Shown: positions 26,037 through 36,390, numbered from the stretch's first letter. The stretch is 64,000 nucleotides of DNA from Rhizobium sp. Root482 (GCF_001426565.1 NZ_LMFA01000022.1:125479-189478), one strand, 5' to 3'. Numbers and translations: made by a program. The notes: generated from the letters alone by a model not told the origin.

Positions 26037-27432
26037 GGCGACCCAAGCGGAAAGACGATCGAGGCTTTCAGGCCTCGTCCGCCCGGACCATCCGCCAGCG
26101 AGAGCTGCCCGCCGAACAGGCCGGCGATTTCCTCGACGATCGGCAGACCCAATCCCATCCCGGGGCTCGCGCCCGGTGCTTCGCCGCGAAGGCCGCGCGC
26201 GAAACGCTGTCGCGCGGCCGGCCGGTTTTCCGGCGCGATGCCCGGGCCGTTGTCTTCCACATCAAGGCGAACAAACTGATCGTCCACCGCCACGCGAACG
26301 GTGACAATGGCGCCGCGACCGGCATAGGCGATGGCATTTTCGATCAGATTGCGTAAGAGTTCGCCGATCAGCAGCGGCTGGGCGCGGATCGGCGCGCTGC
26401 CCTCCCCTTCGAAACCGAGATCGACGCCGGCATCGCCGGCGCCGGGCACGTGGTCGGCGGTAATTTCCTGGGCCAGCGCCGCGAGATCAAGCAGCGCCAG
26501 CGGCTGCGCTTGCGTCGAGCCGGCCGCGTCGATCTTCGCCATCAGCAGCAATTGCGCCAGGATGCGCTCGGCATGGGCAACGGCTTCGTCGCCCTTGCGT
26601 GCCGCCTGCCTCGCCTCCTCCAGCGACGTGGCGCGGGCCGACAGCGCCAGCTGGGTGCGGATGATGGCGAGCGGCGTGCGCAGCTGATGGCTGGCATTGC
26701 CGGTGAAATGGCGCAGCGCATCGAGCGCCGATTGCAGCCGCACCATGAAGGAATTGACCGTCTCGACAAGCCCTTCGACCTCGCTCGGCACCGTCTGATC
26801 GATCGGGTGCAGGTCGTCCGGATTGCGCTCCGCGATGGCGTCGCCAAGCCGGTAGAGCGGCCGCAGCGAAAAGGTGACGGCGACCCAGACGATGATCGCT
26901 GCGCCAAGGATCATCATCAGCAGGCGAAAGGCCGAGCGCAGCAGGATGGCCTGGGTCAGTTGTCGCCGGGCGATCGTCGTTTCGGCGACGGTGACGATGA
27001 ACGGAACCGAATTGATGCCCGTCGAGGCGGAACGTTCGAGCGCCGCCACCCGGATGGGCTCGCCGCGAAAGGCGGCATCGACAAAGACGGCGGATTGCCC
27101 TTTCATGTCGCCGACGGATGGCAGGGTCTGGTAGCCCGTGATGAACCGGCCGGGCGGGCCGTCGACACGGTAGAAGACGCGGTCCTGCGCCGCCGAAGTG
27201 AGCATTTCCAGCGCGACATAGGGAATGTCGACCTCGAGCGAGCCATCCTCGGCGACCACCACCCGTTCGGCAATGGCAAGCGCCGAACCGGCCAACACCC
27301 GGTCGGAAACCGTGTTCGCCGTCTTCACCGCCTCGCGGTAGGTGTCGATCAGCGCCAGGCTGCCGATGACCAGCGTTGAGATCAGCAGCCAGGCGAGCAG
27401 CCTGCCACGCAGCGAATAGGCGGTGCGTGGCA

Positions 27433-27433
<1 letters not shown>
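26033..27433 (-). CDS. tctE: TctE-like sensor histidine kinase
   Basis: A 466-residue inner-membrane kinase. An N-terminal membrane helix (about 10-30), a periplasmic sensor of the 2CSK_N type (about 31-165), a second helix (about 170-190), then HAMP, HisKA with the phospho-accepting His in NASHQLRTPLAIIRTQ, and HATPase_c with NLIENAIAYA, DNGPGI and GMGLGLPIVEEI. It presumably senses tricarboxylates or related acids with the divergent binding protein and signals to the response regulator encoded just upstream. Start and regulator stop overlap by one base (TAATG), so the two are co-translated. Confidence 0.86.
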
Positions 27434-28107
<674 letters not shown>

Positions 28108-28185
28108 ATCCGTCGCCTCCCTTTTACCAGTCTATCGGGCGTGCCCCGGCTTGTGAACGGGCAAGGGCTGCGGCACTATGGTTTT

Positions 28186-29253
28186 ATGCGCGTCCTTCCC
28201 TTCCTCTGCCTTCTTGGCGGATTGTCTCTTCCCGCCAGTGCCCAGGCGGTGCTGTTTCCGGCGCTGTCGGGCGATGCCTCGGCGCAGACCGTCACCGTCT
28301 ATTCCTCGCTCGACGAGCCCATGGCCCGGCCGATGATCGCCGGCTTCCAGGCCGCCAACCCGGATGTGGCGGTGCGCTACGAGGACATGCTCACCGGCGA
28401 GATCTACGACCGGATCGTCAGGGAAACCGATGCCGGGCTGAAGACGGCCGATTTCGCCTTCTCTTCGGCCATGGACCTGCAGGTCAAGCTCAGCAATGAC
28501 GGCTACGCCCAGCGCAGCGACCTGCCGATGAGCGGCCGCTGGCCGGACTGGGCCAACTGGCGCAACACTGCCTATGCACTCACCTTCGAGCCCGCGGTCT
28601 TCGTCTATCACAAGCCGAGCTTCGCCGGGCAGGCACCACCCTCGACGCGGGCCGAGCTTATCGATTATCTCAGGCGCGAGGGAAGTGCTGTCTTCGGCAA
28701 GATCGGCACCTATGACATCGAGCGATCGGGCGTCGGCTTCCTGTTCATGGCGCGCGACCAGGAGCAGTTCGGCGATATCTGGTCGGTGATCCAGGCAATG
28801 GGCGCCGCCGGCGTCAAGCTCTATTCCACCAGTTCGGCCATTCTGGAGCGCGTGTCCGACGGCCGCTTCGTGCTCGGCTACAATATTCTCGGCTCCTATG
28901 CAGCCGACTGGGCCTCGCGCCATCCCGATGTCGGCATCGTGCTGCCAAGGGATTATACCGTGGTTATGTCGCGCATCGGGCTGGTGCCGCAGGCGGCCGC
29001 CTCGCCCGATCTCGGACGTCGCTATCTGGAATTCTTCATGTCGAAGGAGGGCCAGACGATCATGGCGCGCGAATTGCAGATTCCGGCCGTCAGCCCGGAG
29101 GTTGCGGGCGTCAATACCGCCAATACAATGCGTGAAATGCTCGGCGCCCAGTTGCGGCCGGTTCCCGTCAGTCCCGGGCTGATGGTCTATCTGGACCAGG
29201 TCAAACGGGCCCGACTGATCGCCCGCTGGAACGAAGTTTTGCGTCTCCAGTAG
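28186..29253 (+). CDS. Orphan extracellular solute-binding protein (iron/carboxylate ABC type)
   Basis: A 355-residue periplasmic protein with an N-terminal signal peptide (MRVLPFLCLLGGLSLPASAQA, cut near residue 21) and the type 2 periplasmic-binding fold of the FbpA-like family (TVTVYSSLDEPMARPMIAGFQAANPDVAVRYED). No ABC permease or ATPase is linked. Its position, divergent from tctDE and ahead of tctCBA, suggests it may present ligand to the TctE sensor instead of, or besides, feeding a transporter. I chose the ATG at 28186; longer frames run into the tctD gene. Confidence 0.8.
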   Translation: MRVLPFLCLLGGLSLPASAQAVLFPALSGDASAQTVTVYSSLDEPMARPMIAGFQAANPDVAVRYEDMLTGEIYDRIVRETDAGLKTADFAFSSAMDLQVKLSNDGYAQRSDLPMSGRWPDWANWRNTAYALTFEPAVFVYHKPSFAGQAPPSTRAELIDYLRREGSAVFGKIGTYDIERSGVGFLFMARDQEQFGDIWSVIQAMGAAGVKLYSTSSAILERVSDGRFVLGYNILGSYAADWASRHPDVGIVLPRDYTVVMSRIGLVPQAAASPDLGRRYLEFFMSKEGQTIMARELQIPAVSPEVAGVNTANTMREMLGAQLRPVPVSPGLMVYLDQVKRARLIARWNEVLRLQ

Positions 29254-29507
29254 ACGGCAAGGCAAAATTGGGGGAGATTATTCCGGCAAGGTGCCGCCGA
29301 TGTCAGGTAGATGTCAGCTTCCTGTGGTGCCTTGTGGTTCTTCATCGCCCGTGGAGGCGGACGATCAAGGCGCATGGGAGGCGTTCATCAGATCCGGAAA
29401 GTGGCAGGCCTTGAAGGCCGCCCTATCCGCCGTCAGTGAACCAGTCCCGTCCGCAAAGATGAACATTGCGCGCCGGATCAACCAGCGCGCCTGACGGAGG
29501 ACTTCCC
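29254..29507 (+). promoter_or_regulatory. tctC upstream region with OmpR-type direct repeat
   Basis: A 254-base gap ahead of tctC. It contains GATGTCAG at 29299-29306 and again at 29310-29317, an exact 8-base direct repeat with 11-base period, the usual geometry for dimers of OmpR-family regulators such as TctD. A weak 67-codon frame (29291-29494) has no ribosome-binding site and was not called. Confidence 0.4.
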
Positions 29508-30452
29508 TTGAAACAGTTTTTTCTGGCATCCATTCTCGCCGGTGCGCTCGCACTGCCGGCCGTTGCCGCCGATTATACCATCATCGCGCCGGCTAACCCG
29601 GGCGGTGGCTGGGACCAGACGGCCCGTTCCATCCAGACCGTGATGCAGGAAGAGGGCATTTCCAGCAATGTCCAGGTGCAGAACGTTCCCGGGGCCGGCG
29701 GCACGATCGGTCTTGCCCAGTTCGCCAGCCAGTCAAAGGGCAATGCCAATGCGCTCATCGTCGGCGGCTATGTCATGGTCGGCGCCATCCTTACCAACAA
29801 GTCGCCCGTCACCCTGAAGGATGTCACCCCAATCGCGCGCCTGACCGGCGAATATGAAGCCATCGTCGTTCCGGCCGCTTCGCCGCTCAAGACCATGGGC
29901 GACCTCGTCGAGGCGCTGAAGAAGGATCCGGGCGCCGTTTCCTGGGCCGGCGGTTCGGCCGGCGGTACCGACCATATCGCTGTCGGCCTGATCGCCAAGG
30001 CGGCGGGCGTCGATCCCACGAAGATCAATTATATCGCCTTTTCCGGCGGCGGCGAAGCGCTGGCCGCCATTCTCGGCAACCAGGTGACGGCCGGCATTTC
30101 CGGCTACGGCGAGTTCGAGGCACAGGTCAAGTCGGGCACGCTTCGCCTTCTGGCCGTATCGAGCGCGGAGCGCCTCGAAGGCATCGATGCGCCGACGATC
30201 AAGGAAGGCGGACTGGACGTCGTGGTTGAAAACTGGCGGATGATTGCCGCAGCGCCCGGCCTTTCCGACGAGCAGAAGGCCGCCGTTTCGGCCGATATCG
30301 AAAAGCTTGCCAAGTCGGCCGGTTGGCAGGAAACGCTGAAGACCAAGGGCTGGCAGGATACCTATCTCGCCGGTGACGCCTTCGCCGAGCAACTGGCCAA
30401 GGATATTTCCTCCACCGAAACCGTCCTCAAGGACATTGGTCTGGTTCAATGA
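29508..30452 (+). CDS. tctC: Tripartite tricarboxylate transporter substrate-binding protein (Bug family)
   Basis: A 314-residue periplasmic receptor. The signal peptide ([20 protein letters not shown]) is followed by [29 protein letters not shown], the Bug-family pattern including the PGGGWD loop that binds carboxylates. The start is a TTG at 29508 supported by CGGAGG nine bases upstream; no in-frame ATG fits. It works with TctA and TctB as a proton/sodium-driven secondary transporter for citrate-like acids. Overlaps tctB by ATGA. Confidence 0.9.
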   Translation: MKQFFLASILAGALALPAVAADYTIIAPANPGGGWDQTARSIQTVMQEEGISSNVQVQNVPGAGGTIGLAQFASQSKGNANALIVGGYVMVGAILTNKSPVTLKDVTPIARLTGEYEAIVVPAASPLKTMGDLVEALKKDPGAVSWAGGSAGGTDHIAVGLIAKAAGVDPTKINYIAFSGGGEALAAILGNQVTAGISGYGEFEAQVKSGTLRLLAVSSAERLEGIDAPTIKEGGLDVVVENWRMIAAAPGLSDEQKAAVSADIEKLAKSAGWQETLKTKGWQDTYLAGDAFAEQLAKDISSTETVLKDIGLVQ

Positions 30453-30940
30453 CAAAGGGTAACACCCCTTCGAATGAGAGGCGCCGCCCCGACCGGGCGG
30501 CGCTTGCCATTGCCGTCTTCCTTGCCGGTCTCGCCGGGCTGATCTTCTGGGACAGTTCGCGGCTCGCCAGGATCAACAGCTATTCCGGCATCGGTCCCTC
30601 CACCATCCCCTTCGTGATCGCCTGCGGATTGCTGCTTCTGGCCGCCTGGACTGTCTTCGAGGCATTGCGCGGTGATTTTCCCGAGCGTGAACGGCAGGAA
30701 ATCGCACCGGTGGTGTGGATTATCGGCGGTCTTGCGGCGCAGATGCTGCTCCTCAAGTCGTTCGGGTTCTCGATCGCGACCGGCGTTCTTTTTGCCGCCG
30801 CCGCCGCCGGCTTCGGCAGGCGCAAGCTGTGGTTCACCATACCCGCGGGGATTTTACTCTCTCTCGGAATCTGGCTGCTCTTTGCCGGCCTCCTGCAACT
30901 GTCGCTGCCTGCCGGGCCGCTTGAACATCTGTTTTGGTAG
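30449..30940 (+). CDS. tctB: Tripartite tricarboxylate transporter small membrane subunit
   Basis: A 163-residue DUF1468/TctB protein with four predicted membrane helices (for example ALAIAVFLAGLAGLIFWDS, IGPSTIPFVIACGLLLLAAW, IIGGLAAQMLLLKSFGFS and a final helix near residues 130-150). It is the small subunit that associates with TctA. Start overlaps the tctC stop by four bases, and tctA begins nine bases after its stop. Confidence 0.88.
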   Translation: MTKGNTPSNERRRPDRAALAIAVFLAGLAGLIFWDSSRLARINSYSGIGPSTIPFVIACGLLLLAAWTVFEALRGDFPERERQEIAPVVWIIGGLAAQMLLLKSFGFSIATGVLFAAAAAGFGRRKLWFTIPAGILLSLGIWLLFAGLLQLSLPAGPLEHLFW

Positions 30941-30949
30941 GGGCCTGAC

Positions 30950-32467
30950 ATGTCGACATTCGAGTTTCTGCTGCAGGGCATCGTCGTCGCCGCTCAGCCG
31001 ATGAACCTGTTCTACGCCCTGATCGGCGTGACGCTGGGCACCGCTGTCGGGGTCTTGCCGGGTATCGGCCCGGCGCTGACCGTGGCGCTGCTTCTGCCGG
31101 TCACCTACAAGCTTGATCCCGGCGGCTCGCTGATCATGTTCGCCGGCATCTATTATGGCGGCATGTATGGCGGCTCCACCACCTCCATCCTGTTGAACGC
31201 GCCGGGGGAAAGCGCCTCCATCGTCACCGCGCTGGAGGGCAACAAGATGGCCCGTGCGGGGCGGGGTGGGCCTGCACTGGCAACGGCGGCCATCGGCTCC
31301 TTCGTCGCCGGCCTCATCGCTACGCTGGCGCTCGCCTTCGTTGCGCCCTTCGTCGTCAAGCTGGCGCTGGTCTTCGGCCCGCGCGAATATTTCGCGCTGA
31401 TGGTACTGGCCTTCGTGACGGTTTCATCGGCCTTCGGCGATTCGACCCTGCGGGGGCTGACCTCGCTGTTCATCGGCTTCACGCTCGCCATCATCGGCAT
31501 CGACCAGTTGACCGGCCAGGCGCGCATGAGCTTCGGCATTCCCGATCTGCTCGATGGCATCGAGGTGACGACGCTTGCGGTCGCGATGTTCGCCATCGGC
31601 GAAGCGCTCTATATCGCCGCCCAAGGCGACCGCGGGCCGGACAAGATCGAAACGGTCAAGGGTTCGGTCTGGATGACCGGCCAGGATTGGGCACGGTCGT
31701 GGAAGGCCTGGCTGCGCGGAACGGCGATCGGTTTTCCGATCGGCGCGATGCCGGCCGGTGGCGCGGAGATCGGCACCTTCCTTTCCTATGCCGCCGAAAA
31801 GCGGCTAACCAAGCATCCGGAGGAATTCGGCAATGGCGCCATCGAGGGCGTCGCCGGGCCGGAAGCCGCCAACAACGCCTCCGCCGCCGGCACGCTGGTG
31901 CCGCTCCTGACGCTTGGCCTGCCGACAACCGCGACCGCGGCGATCATGCTGGCGGGCTTCCAGCAATACGGGCTGCAGCCCGGGCCACTGCTGTTCGCCA
32001 CCAATCCGCAGCTTGTCTGGGGTTTGATCGCCAGCCTGTTGATCGCCAACCTCATGCTGCTGGTGCTGAACCTGCCGCTGGTCGGGCTTTGGGTAAAACT
32101 GCTGACCATTCCCAAGCCCTGGCTCTATGCCGGTATCCTGTTGTTTGCGACGCTCGGCACGATCGGCGCCAATCCCTCGGTGTTCGAGCTTGGCATGCTG
32201 CTCACCTTCGGCGTGCTTGGCTATGTCATGCGCATCTTCGGCTATCCGATTGCCCCGGTGGTGGTCGGCCTGATCCTGGGGCCGCTGGCCGAACAGCAAT
32301 TGCGCCGCGCGCTGGCGATCAGCCAGGGCGACGTCACCGTGCTGTTCACCTCGCCGATCGCGGCCGTGCTGCTGGCGATCGCCGCTGCCGCCTTGATCGT
32401 ACCGCTGATCCTGCGGGCGCGTGGCCGTGGCGAGGTGCTTTCCCAACTGGCGGCAAACGAAGACTGA
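30950..32467 (+). CDS. tctA: Tripartite tricarboxylate transporter large membrane subunit
   Basis: A 505-residue polytopic protein with about 11-12 membrane helices, the translocating subunit of the TctCBA system. Hallmarks: [21 protein letters not shown] near residue 25, [20 protein letters not shown] (about 65-84), and in the second repeat [44 protein letters not shown] strong rho-independent terminator follows at 32489-32524. Confidence 0.92.
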   Translation: MSTFEFLLQGIVVAAQPMNLFYALIGVTLGTAVGVLPGIGPALTVALLLPVTYKLDPGGSLIMFAGIYYGGMYGGSTTSILLNAPGESASIVTALEGNKMARAGRGGPALATAAIGSFVAGLIATLALAFVAPFVVKLALVFGPREYFALMVLAFVTVSSAFGDSTLRGLTSLFIGFTLAIIGIDQLTGQARMSFGIPDLLDGIEVTTLAVAMFAIGEALYIAAQGDRGPDKIETVKGSVWMTGQDWARSWKAWLRGTAIGFPIGAMPAGGAEIGTFLSYAAEKRLTKHPEEFGNGAIEGVAGPEAANNASAAGTLVPLLTLGLPTTATAAIMLAGFQQYGLQPGPLLFATNPQLVWGLIASLLIANLMLLVLNLPLVGLWVKLLTIPKPWLYAGILLFATLGTIGANPSVFELGMLLTFGVLGYVMRIFGYPIAPVVVGLILGPLAEQQLRRALAISQGDVTVLFTSPIAAVLLAIAAAALIVPLILRARGRGEVLSQLAANED

Positions 32468-32488
32468 TCTTCTTGATCACGCAATGTA

Positions 32489-32524
32489 AAAGACCCGGTT
32501 GGCGATGCTGACCGGGTCTTTCTA
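32489..32524 (+). terminator. Rho-independent terminator of tctCBA
   Basis: Perfect 11-base stem AAAGACCCGGT / ACCGGGTCTTT with an 11-base loop, 21 bases after the tctA stop, followed by CTATTTG. Confidence 0.85.
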
Positions 32525-32619
32525 TTTGCATGGCTGGGATGAATTCCTGTGCGTTGTAAAAGAGTGGCGGGAGGACCATGTCCTAGTCATCGAACAACAT
32601 AGGAAAGCGAGTACAAAAG

Positions 32620-32784
32620 ATGTCTGCCCTTCGTAAAACCACCCGAGGCTTTCTAGGCAATGCCATCGCCGTGTTCGGCGCGGCCACGGCCGCCGCCGCG
32701 GCTGTCGAGGGCCATCGCCGACCGCTGGATCGCGACCTGCGCACGCTCGGCATCAACCCTGAGAGCTTCCATTCCGTGAGATAA
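32620..32784 (+). CDS. Conserved-looking 54-residue small protein
   Basis: Frame beginning MSALRKTTRGFLGNAIAVFG, with an alanine-rich middle (AATAAAAAVE) and ending LRTLGINPESFHSVR. The N-terminal basic amphipathic helix and the LRTLGI-type ending resemble small DUF1127-like proteins common in rhizobia; I recognise the style, not a proven family. AGGAAAG lies upstream of the ATG at 32620. It stands alone between two terminators, which favours an independent gene. It was short enough to be easily missed. Confidence 0.62.
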   Translation: MSALRKTTRGFLGNAIAVFGAATAAAAAVEGHRRPLDRDLRTLGINPESFHSVR

Positions 32785-32833
32785 TTCCGTCGCGCGTTGC
32801 ATGACGTTGCAGACGGACCGTTCTTAATGCGTG

Positions 32834-32868
32834 AAAAACCCGCCGATCCCAGGGATCGGCGGGTTTTT
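32834..32868. terminator. Strong bidirectional terminator
   Basis: A perfect 17-base inverted repeat, AAAAACCCGCCGATCCC / GGGATCGGCGGGTTTTT, with A and T tracts at both ends, so it can stop transcription of the 54-codon gene rightward and the DUF475 gene leftward. Confidence 0.88.
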
Positions 32869-32889
32869 GTCATTTTAGCTATCCAAGCG

Positions 32890-33957
32890 TCAGACCTGCG
32901 CCTTCGCCTCCGCGCGCCTGTTGTGGCGGATCGACGACCAGAGCGAAATGCCGATCAGCGTCGCGCCGCCAAGGCCGGTGATGACCTCGGGAATATGCAC
33001 CAGCGTCTGGCAATACATGATCACCGAGAGGATCAGGATTGCGTAGAAGGCGCCATGCTCAAGGTAGCGGTATTCGCCGAGCGTGCCTTTTTCCACCAGC
33101 ATGATCGTCATCGAGCGCACATACATGGCGCCGATGCCAAGACCGATGGCGATGACGAAGAGGTTCTGCGTCAGCGCGAAGGCGCCGATCACGCCATCGA
33201 AGGAAAAGCTGGCATCCAGCACCTCCAGATAGATGAAAGCACCGAGGCCCCCTTGCGCGGCGGCGCTCATCGTCCTTTGCGAGGCGTCGAGAATGGCGCC
33301 CAGGACCTCGACGGCCAGGAAGGTCAGGAGACCATAGATGGCGCAGTAGACGAAGGTGGTCGATTCCTCGCCTTCGAGAAGCGATGAAAATACCAGGATC
33401 AAGGCCAGCACGAACGCGATCTCGACGCCCTTGATGGTGGCAAAACGCGACATGCGCTGCTCCAGGATCTTGATCCAGTGCACGTGCTTTTCATGGTCGA
33501 AGAAGTAGTTGAGCCCGACCATCATCAGGAACGTACCGCCGAAGGCGGCGATCGGCAGATGCGCCTCGTTCATGATGCGGGCATATTCATCCGGCTGCGA
33601 GGCGGCAAGCTTCAGCGCTTCCCATGGGCCGATGCTGGCCGCGATCGCCACAATGGCAAGCGGGAAGACGATGCGCATGCCGAACACGGCGATGATGATG
33701 CCCCAGGTCAGGAAGCGATGCTGCCAGACCGGTGTCATTTCCTTCAGCTTGTTGGCGTTGACGATGGCATTGTCGAAGGAGAGAGAGATTTCCAGCACGG
33801 CAAGCACCGTGCAGATGAAGAAGACCGTGGCCATGCCACTGATCGTCCCGGTCGTTGCCCAGCCGAGCCAGGCGCCGAGCGCAAGGCCTGCGGCCGTGAC
33901 GATGAAGGACCATTTGAAGTAGCTGAGGGTCGATGTTTCGCTGGCTTGTGGTTTCAT
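32890..33957 (-). CDS. DUF475 (TerC/YkoY-like) integral membrane protein
   Basis: A 355-residue protein with about eight or nine membrane helices. Acidic motifs inside helices, EISLSFDNAIVNANKLKEM (about residue 57) and EVLDASFSFDGVIGAFAL (about 245), form the internally repeated signature of the TerC/Alx/YkoY superfamily, members of which export manganese or protect against metal and tellurite stress. Substrate here is inferred, not shown. A structured upstream region of about 420 bases precedes it, and a 78-codon frame ends in an ATGA overlap with its start. A strong terminator follows. Confidence 0.82.
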   Translation of the reverse strand: MKPQASETSTLSYFKWSFIVTAAGLALGAWLGWATTGTISGMATVFFICTVLAVLEISLSFDNAIVNANKLKEMTPVWQHRFLTWGIIIAVFGMRIVFPLAIVAIAASIGPWEALKLAASQPDEYARIMNEAHLPIAAFGGTFLMMVGLNYFFDHEKHVHWIKILEQRMSRFATIKGVEIAFVLALILVFSSLLEGEESTTFVYCAIYGLLTFLAVEVLGAILDASQRTMSAAAQGGLGAFIYLEVLDASFSFDGVIGAFALTQNLFVIAIGLGIGAMYVRSMTIMLVEKGTLGEYRYLEHGAFYAILILSVIMYCQTLVHIPEVITGLGGATLIGISLWSSIRHNRRAEAKAQV

Positions 33958-34190
33958 GTCCGTCCCTCCCGGCCGAAGGCGTGGCGGGGAGGGGCTACAC
34001 GGGTAGCAAAAATACGCATGCCGGAATTGGCACGCGCTGAACGCATGAGGTGGATTTTCATCTGTTTGTAATCCGCCGGCTTATCTGCTGGCGGTACCGA
34101 CATCGCGAGAGCGCCGTAAAACTCTCGCCAGAGGGGCCCGGCACCAAGGTTCGCCTCGCGGATCTGTCTTGCCCTTTGCCGCGAGGTCAT
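33954..34190 (-). CDS. Possible short leader ORF coupled to the DUF475 gene
   Basis: A 78-codon frame (MTSRQRARQIREANLGAGPL... ending PRHAFGREGRT) whose TGA overlaps the DUF475 ATG in an ATGA arrangement. The product is basic and has no recognisable domain. The ATG at 34190 lies in the right arm of a long hairpin (34174-34217), so its translation could be structure-controlled. The ribosome-binding site is weak. It may be a chance frame; the coupling to the next gene is the only positive sign. Confidence 0.25.
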   Translation of the reverse strand: MTSRQRARQIREANLGAGPLWREFYGALAMSVPPADKPADYKQMKIHLMRSARANSGMRIFATRVAPPRHAFGREGRT

Positions 34191-34382
34191 CGTTTATTTA
34201 GCGATGCTGCGGCAAAGGTCAAGGTTGCGCTGCCTTCCGAGCGCCGGAATGCGAGGCTCTTAACCGTAAGTTCCGGCAATCTTCCATCCTATTCTCAACC
34301 TTCATCAACCCATCTGCAAACGGGGATGGATCACTGCGGCGGAATATGCGAGTGGCAGGCTTTCCGTCACGAGACCGATGCC
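33958..34382. other. Structured divergent intergenic region DUF475/EamA gene
   Basis: A 425-base region with several hairpins: CCGCC...GGCGG near 34072-34093, GAGAGCGCCGTAAAACTCTC near 34109-34128, and a long stem CTTTGCCGC (34174-34182) pairing with GCGGCAAAG (34209-34217) that continues inward as CATCG/CGATG. It carries the promoters of two divergent genes. Such dense pairing fits a cis-acting RNA on one strand, but the conserved loops of the yybP-ykoY manganese riboswitch were not found. Confidence 0.45.
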
Positions 34383-35330
34383 ATGAACGCCGAAACCATC
34401 TCCCCGGCCAGTTCCTCGAATGCCGCGCGCAACGGCGTGCTGATCATGCTGCTCGGCATGCTGATGTTTTCGCTCAACGACGTCATGGGCAAATGGCTGG
34501 TGGCGACCTATTCGGTCAGCCAACTGATGACCATCCGCAGTCTGGCAGCGCTTCTGGTGCTTTCGCCTTTCCTCTTCAGGCGCGGCTGGCGCAGCCTCAT
34601 CCATGTCGATCGGCCCGGCCTGCAGGCGCTGCGGTCGCTGCTCTTTGCCGTCGATGCCTCGGCCTTCTATTTCGCAGTCGCCTATATGCCGCTTGCCGAT
34701 GCCATGACCTATTGGCTGGCGGCACCGATCTATGTGGCGGCGGCATCGCCCTTCCTGCTGGGCGAGAAGGTCGGCTGGCGGCGCTGGGCGGCGATCCTCA
34801 TCGGCTTTGCCGGCGTCGTCATAGCGCTCGAACCATCACGCGACAGTTTCTCCCTGCCGGCGCTGATTGCGCTGGTCGGCAGCGCCGCCTTCGCCTTTGC
34901 GCTTCTGCTCGGCCGCACGCTGCGCACCACGCCGGATACGACGCTGGTCTTCTGGCAGGTCATGGGCGCGCTGATCTTCTCGGTGATCGGCGTCGGCATC
35001 AATCCGGCCGGATGGGCGCCGCTCGATATCCAGGCCGTCCTGGCGCTTGGCCTGCTCGGGGTCGTCGCCATGCTGGCGCATATCTTCGTCAGCCGGGCGC
35101 TAAAGCTTGCCGATGCGGCCACCGTCGTGCCGCTGCAATATACGCTGCTGTTCTGGGCTGTGATCTTCGGTTGGATGTTCTTCGGCGATACGCCGCGCAT
35201 GACCGTCATCGTAGGCTCCGGCCTGATCGTCGCCTCGGGCCTGTTCATCTTCTTCCGCGAGCAGCAGTTGCAGCGGCGCGGCACCCTCTCGGCGCAGGAC
35301 GATTTTCCGGTGACGGGCGAGCCCCGATAG
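34383..35330 (+). CDS. EamA-domain DMT-superfamily transporter
   Basis: A 315-residue drug/metabolite transporter with ten predicted membrane helices arranged as two EamA repeats (about 15-150 and 160-295). GMLMFSLNDVMGKWLVATYS opens the first repeat, and QYTLLFWAVIFGWMFFGDTP is typical of the second. It is likely an inner-membrane exporter of amino acids or other metabolites; the substrate cannot be read from sequence. I took the ATG at 34383 because the long upstream extension crosses the hairpin-rich intergenic region. Convergent with the SMP-30 gene, five bases between stops. Confidence 0.8.
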   Translation: MNAETISPASSSNAARNGVLIMLLGMLMFSLNDVMGKWLVATYSVSQLMTIRSLAALLVLSPFLFRRGWRSLIHVDRPGLQALRSLLFAVDASAFYFAVAYMPLADAMTYWLAAPIYVAAASPFLLGEKVGWRRWAAILIGFAGVVIALEPSRDSFSLPALIALVGSAAFAFALLLGRTLRTTPDTTLVFWQVMGALIFSVIGVGINPAGWAPLDIQAVLALGLLGVVAMLAHIFVSRALKLADAATVVPLQYTLLFWAVIFGWMFFGDTPRMTVIVGSGLIVASGLFIFFREQQLQRRGTLSAQDDFPVTGEPR

Positions 35331-35335
35331 TTGTT

Positions 35336-36247
35336 CTAAGGCCGCTGGACGCCGGTGGCGGTGACGAAGACCGAATAGAGCGATTGCGTCGCGGTGATGA
35401 AGAGGCGGTTGCGCCGCGGGCCGCCGAAGGTGAGGTTGGACACGGCCTGCGGTATGCGGATCTTGCCGAGCAGGCGTCCGTCCGGGGCAAAGCAATGAAC
35501 CGCATGGCCGCCGCTCGTCCAGAGATTGCCACTGTCATCGAACCGGAATCCGTCGGGCCGGCCCTCGTCGAGGCGGCAGAAGACGGCGGAATTTATGAGG
35601 CGCGCGCCATCGACATCATAGACGCGGATATGGGCGGGCGCCGTGCCATCCGGATTGATGCCGCTGTCGGCCACATAGAGTTTTGTCTCGTCCGGTGAAA
35701 AGGCAAGTCCGTTCGGCTGGATGAAATCGCTGGCGACGGCGCTTAGTGCCCCGGTTGCGGGGTCGAGACGGTAGATGCTGCGCTCGGCCTGCTCCGGCAC
35801 GGCTTTGTAGCCTTCATAGTTGGAGAGGATGCCGTAGGTCGGGTCGCTGAACCAGATGCTGCCGTCGGAATGTACGACGACATCATTGGGCGAGTTGAGC
35901 CGCTTGCCGTTGAAACTGTCGGCCAGCACGGTGATCGATCCGTCCGGCTCTGTGCGGGTGACGCGCCTTGTCCCGTGCTCGCAGGAGATCAGCCGTCCCT
36001 GCCGGTCGCGGCTATGGCCATTGGCAAAGTTCGACGGCTGGCGGAACACCGTGACAGGGCCGTCCGGCACCCAGCGCAGCATCCGCTGGTTGGGAATGTC
36101 GCTCCACAAAAGCTGTTGTGCGTCATCGAACCAGACCGGCCCTTCCGCCCAGCGGCAGCCGGAGTGAAGTTCCTCCAGAGCGGCGTTTGCGATGATCAGC
36201 GACCGGAATCTGGGATCATGGATTTCATAGAGCGACGGATCGGACAT
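35336..36247 (-). CDS. SMP-30/gluconolactonase/LRE-family protein
   Basis: A 303-residue six-bladed beta-propeller of the SMP-30 group. ECGCRWAEGPVWF-like text (HSGCRWAEGPVWFDDAQQLLWSDIPNQRMLRW) carries the metal-binding glutamate, NSPNDVVVHSDGSIWFSDPTYG the Asn-Asp pair, and FIQPNGLAFSPDETKLYVADSG the second Asn. Members hydrolyse sugar lactones with a divalent ion. It sits downstream of the oligopeptide-type ABC operon on the same strand with a 143-base gap, so it may be a separate unit. Confidence 0.83.
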   Translation of the reverse strand: MSDPSLYEIHDPRFRSLIIANAALEELHSGCRWAEGPVWFDDAQQLLWSDIPNQRMLRWVPDGPVTVFRQPSNFANGHSRDRQGRLISCEHGTRRVTRTEPDGSITVLADSFNGKRLNSPNDVVVHSDGSIWFSDPTYGILSNYEGYKAVPEQAERSIYRLDPATGALSAVASDFIQPNGLAFSPDETKLYVADSGINPDGTAPAHIRVYDVDGARLINSAVFCRLDEGRPDGFRFDDSGNLWTSGGHAVHCFAPDGRLLGKIRIPQAVSNLTFGGPRRNRLFITATQSLYSVFVTATGVQRP

Positions 36248-36390
36248 GGCATTTCCTGTGGAGGCAAATGGACGGCGTTGCGCTCTGCGCAGCCCGGCAG
36301 GGCGAGCCGGGCAGCCTAAAGTGCCGGCCGGAAAATCACAAGAACAGGCAAAGGTGGTCGGCCCCGGCGGGTGACGCTGGGGCTTGATGT

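Noticed and set aside
29291-29494. 67-codon frame upstream of tctC
   Set aside because: Overlaps the candidate TctD site, lacks a ribosome-binding site and shows no family-like pattern.
33958-34260. yybP-ykoY (manganese) riboswitch before the DUF475 gene
   Set aside because: I looked for the conserved loop sequences on the minus strand and did not find them, although the region is hairpin-rich.
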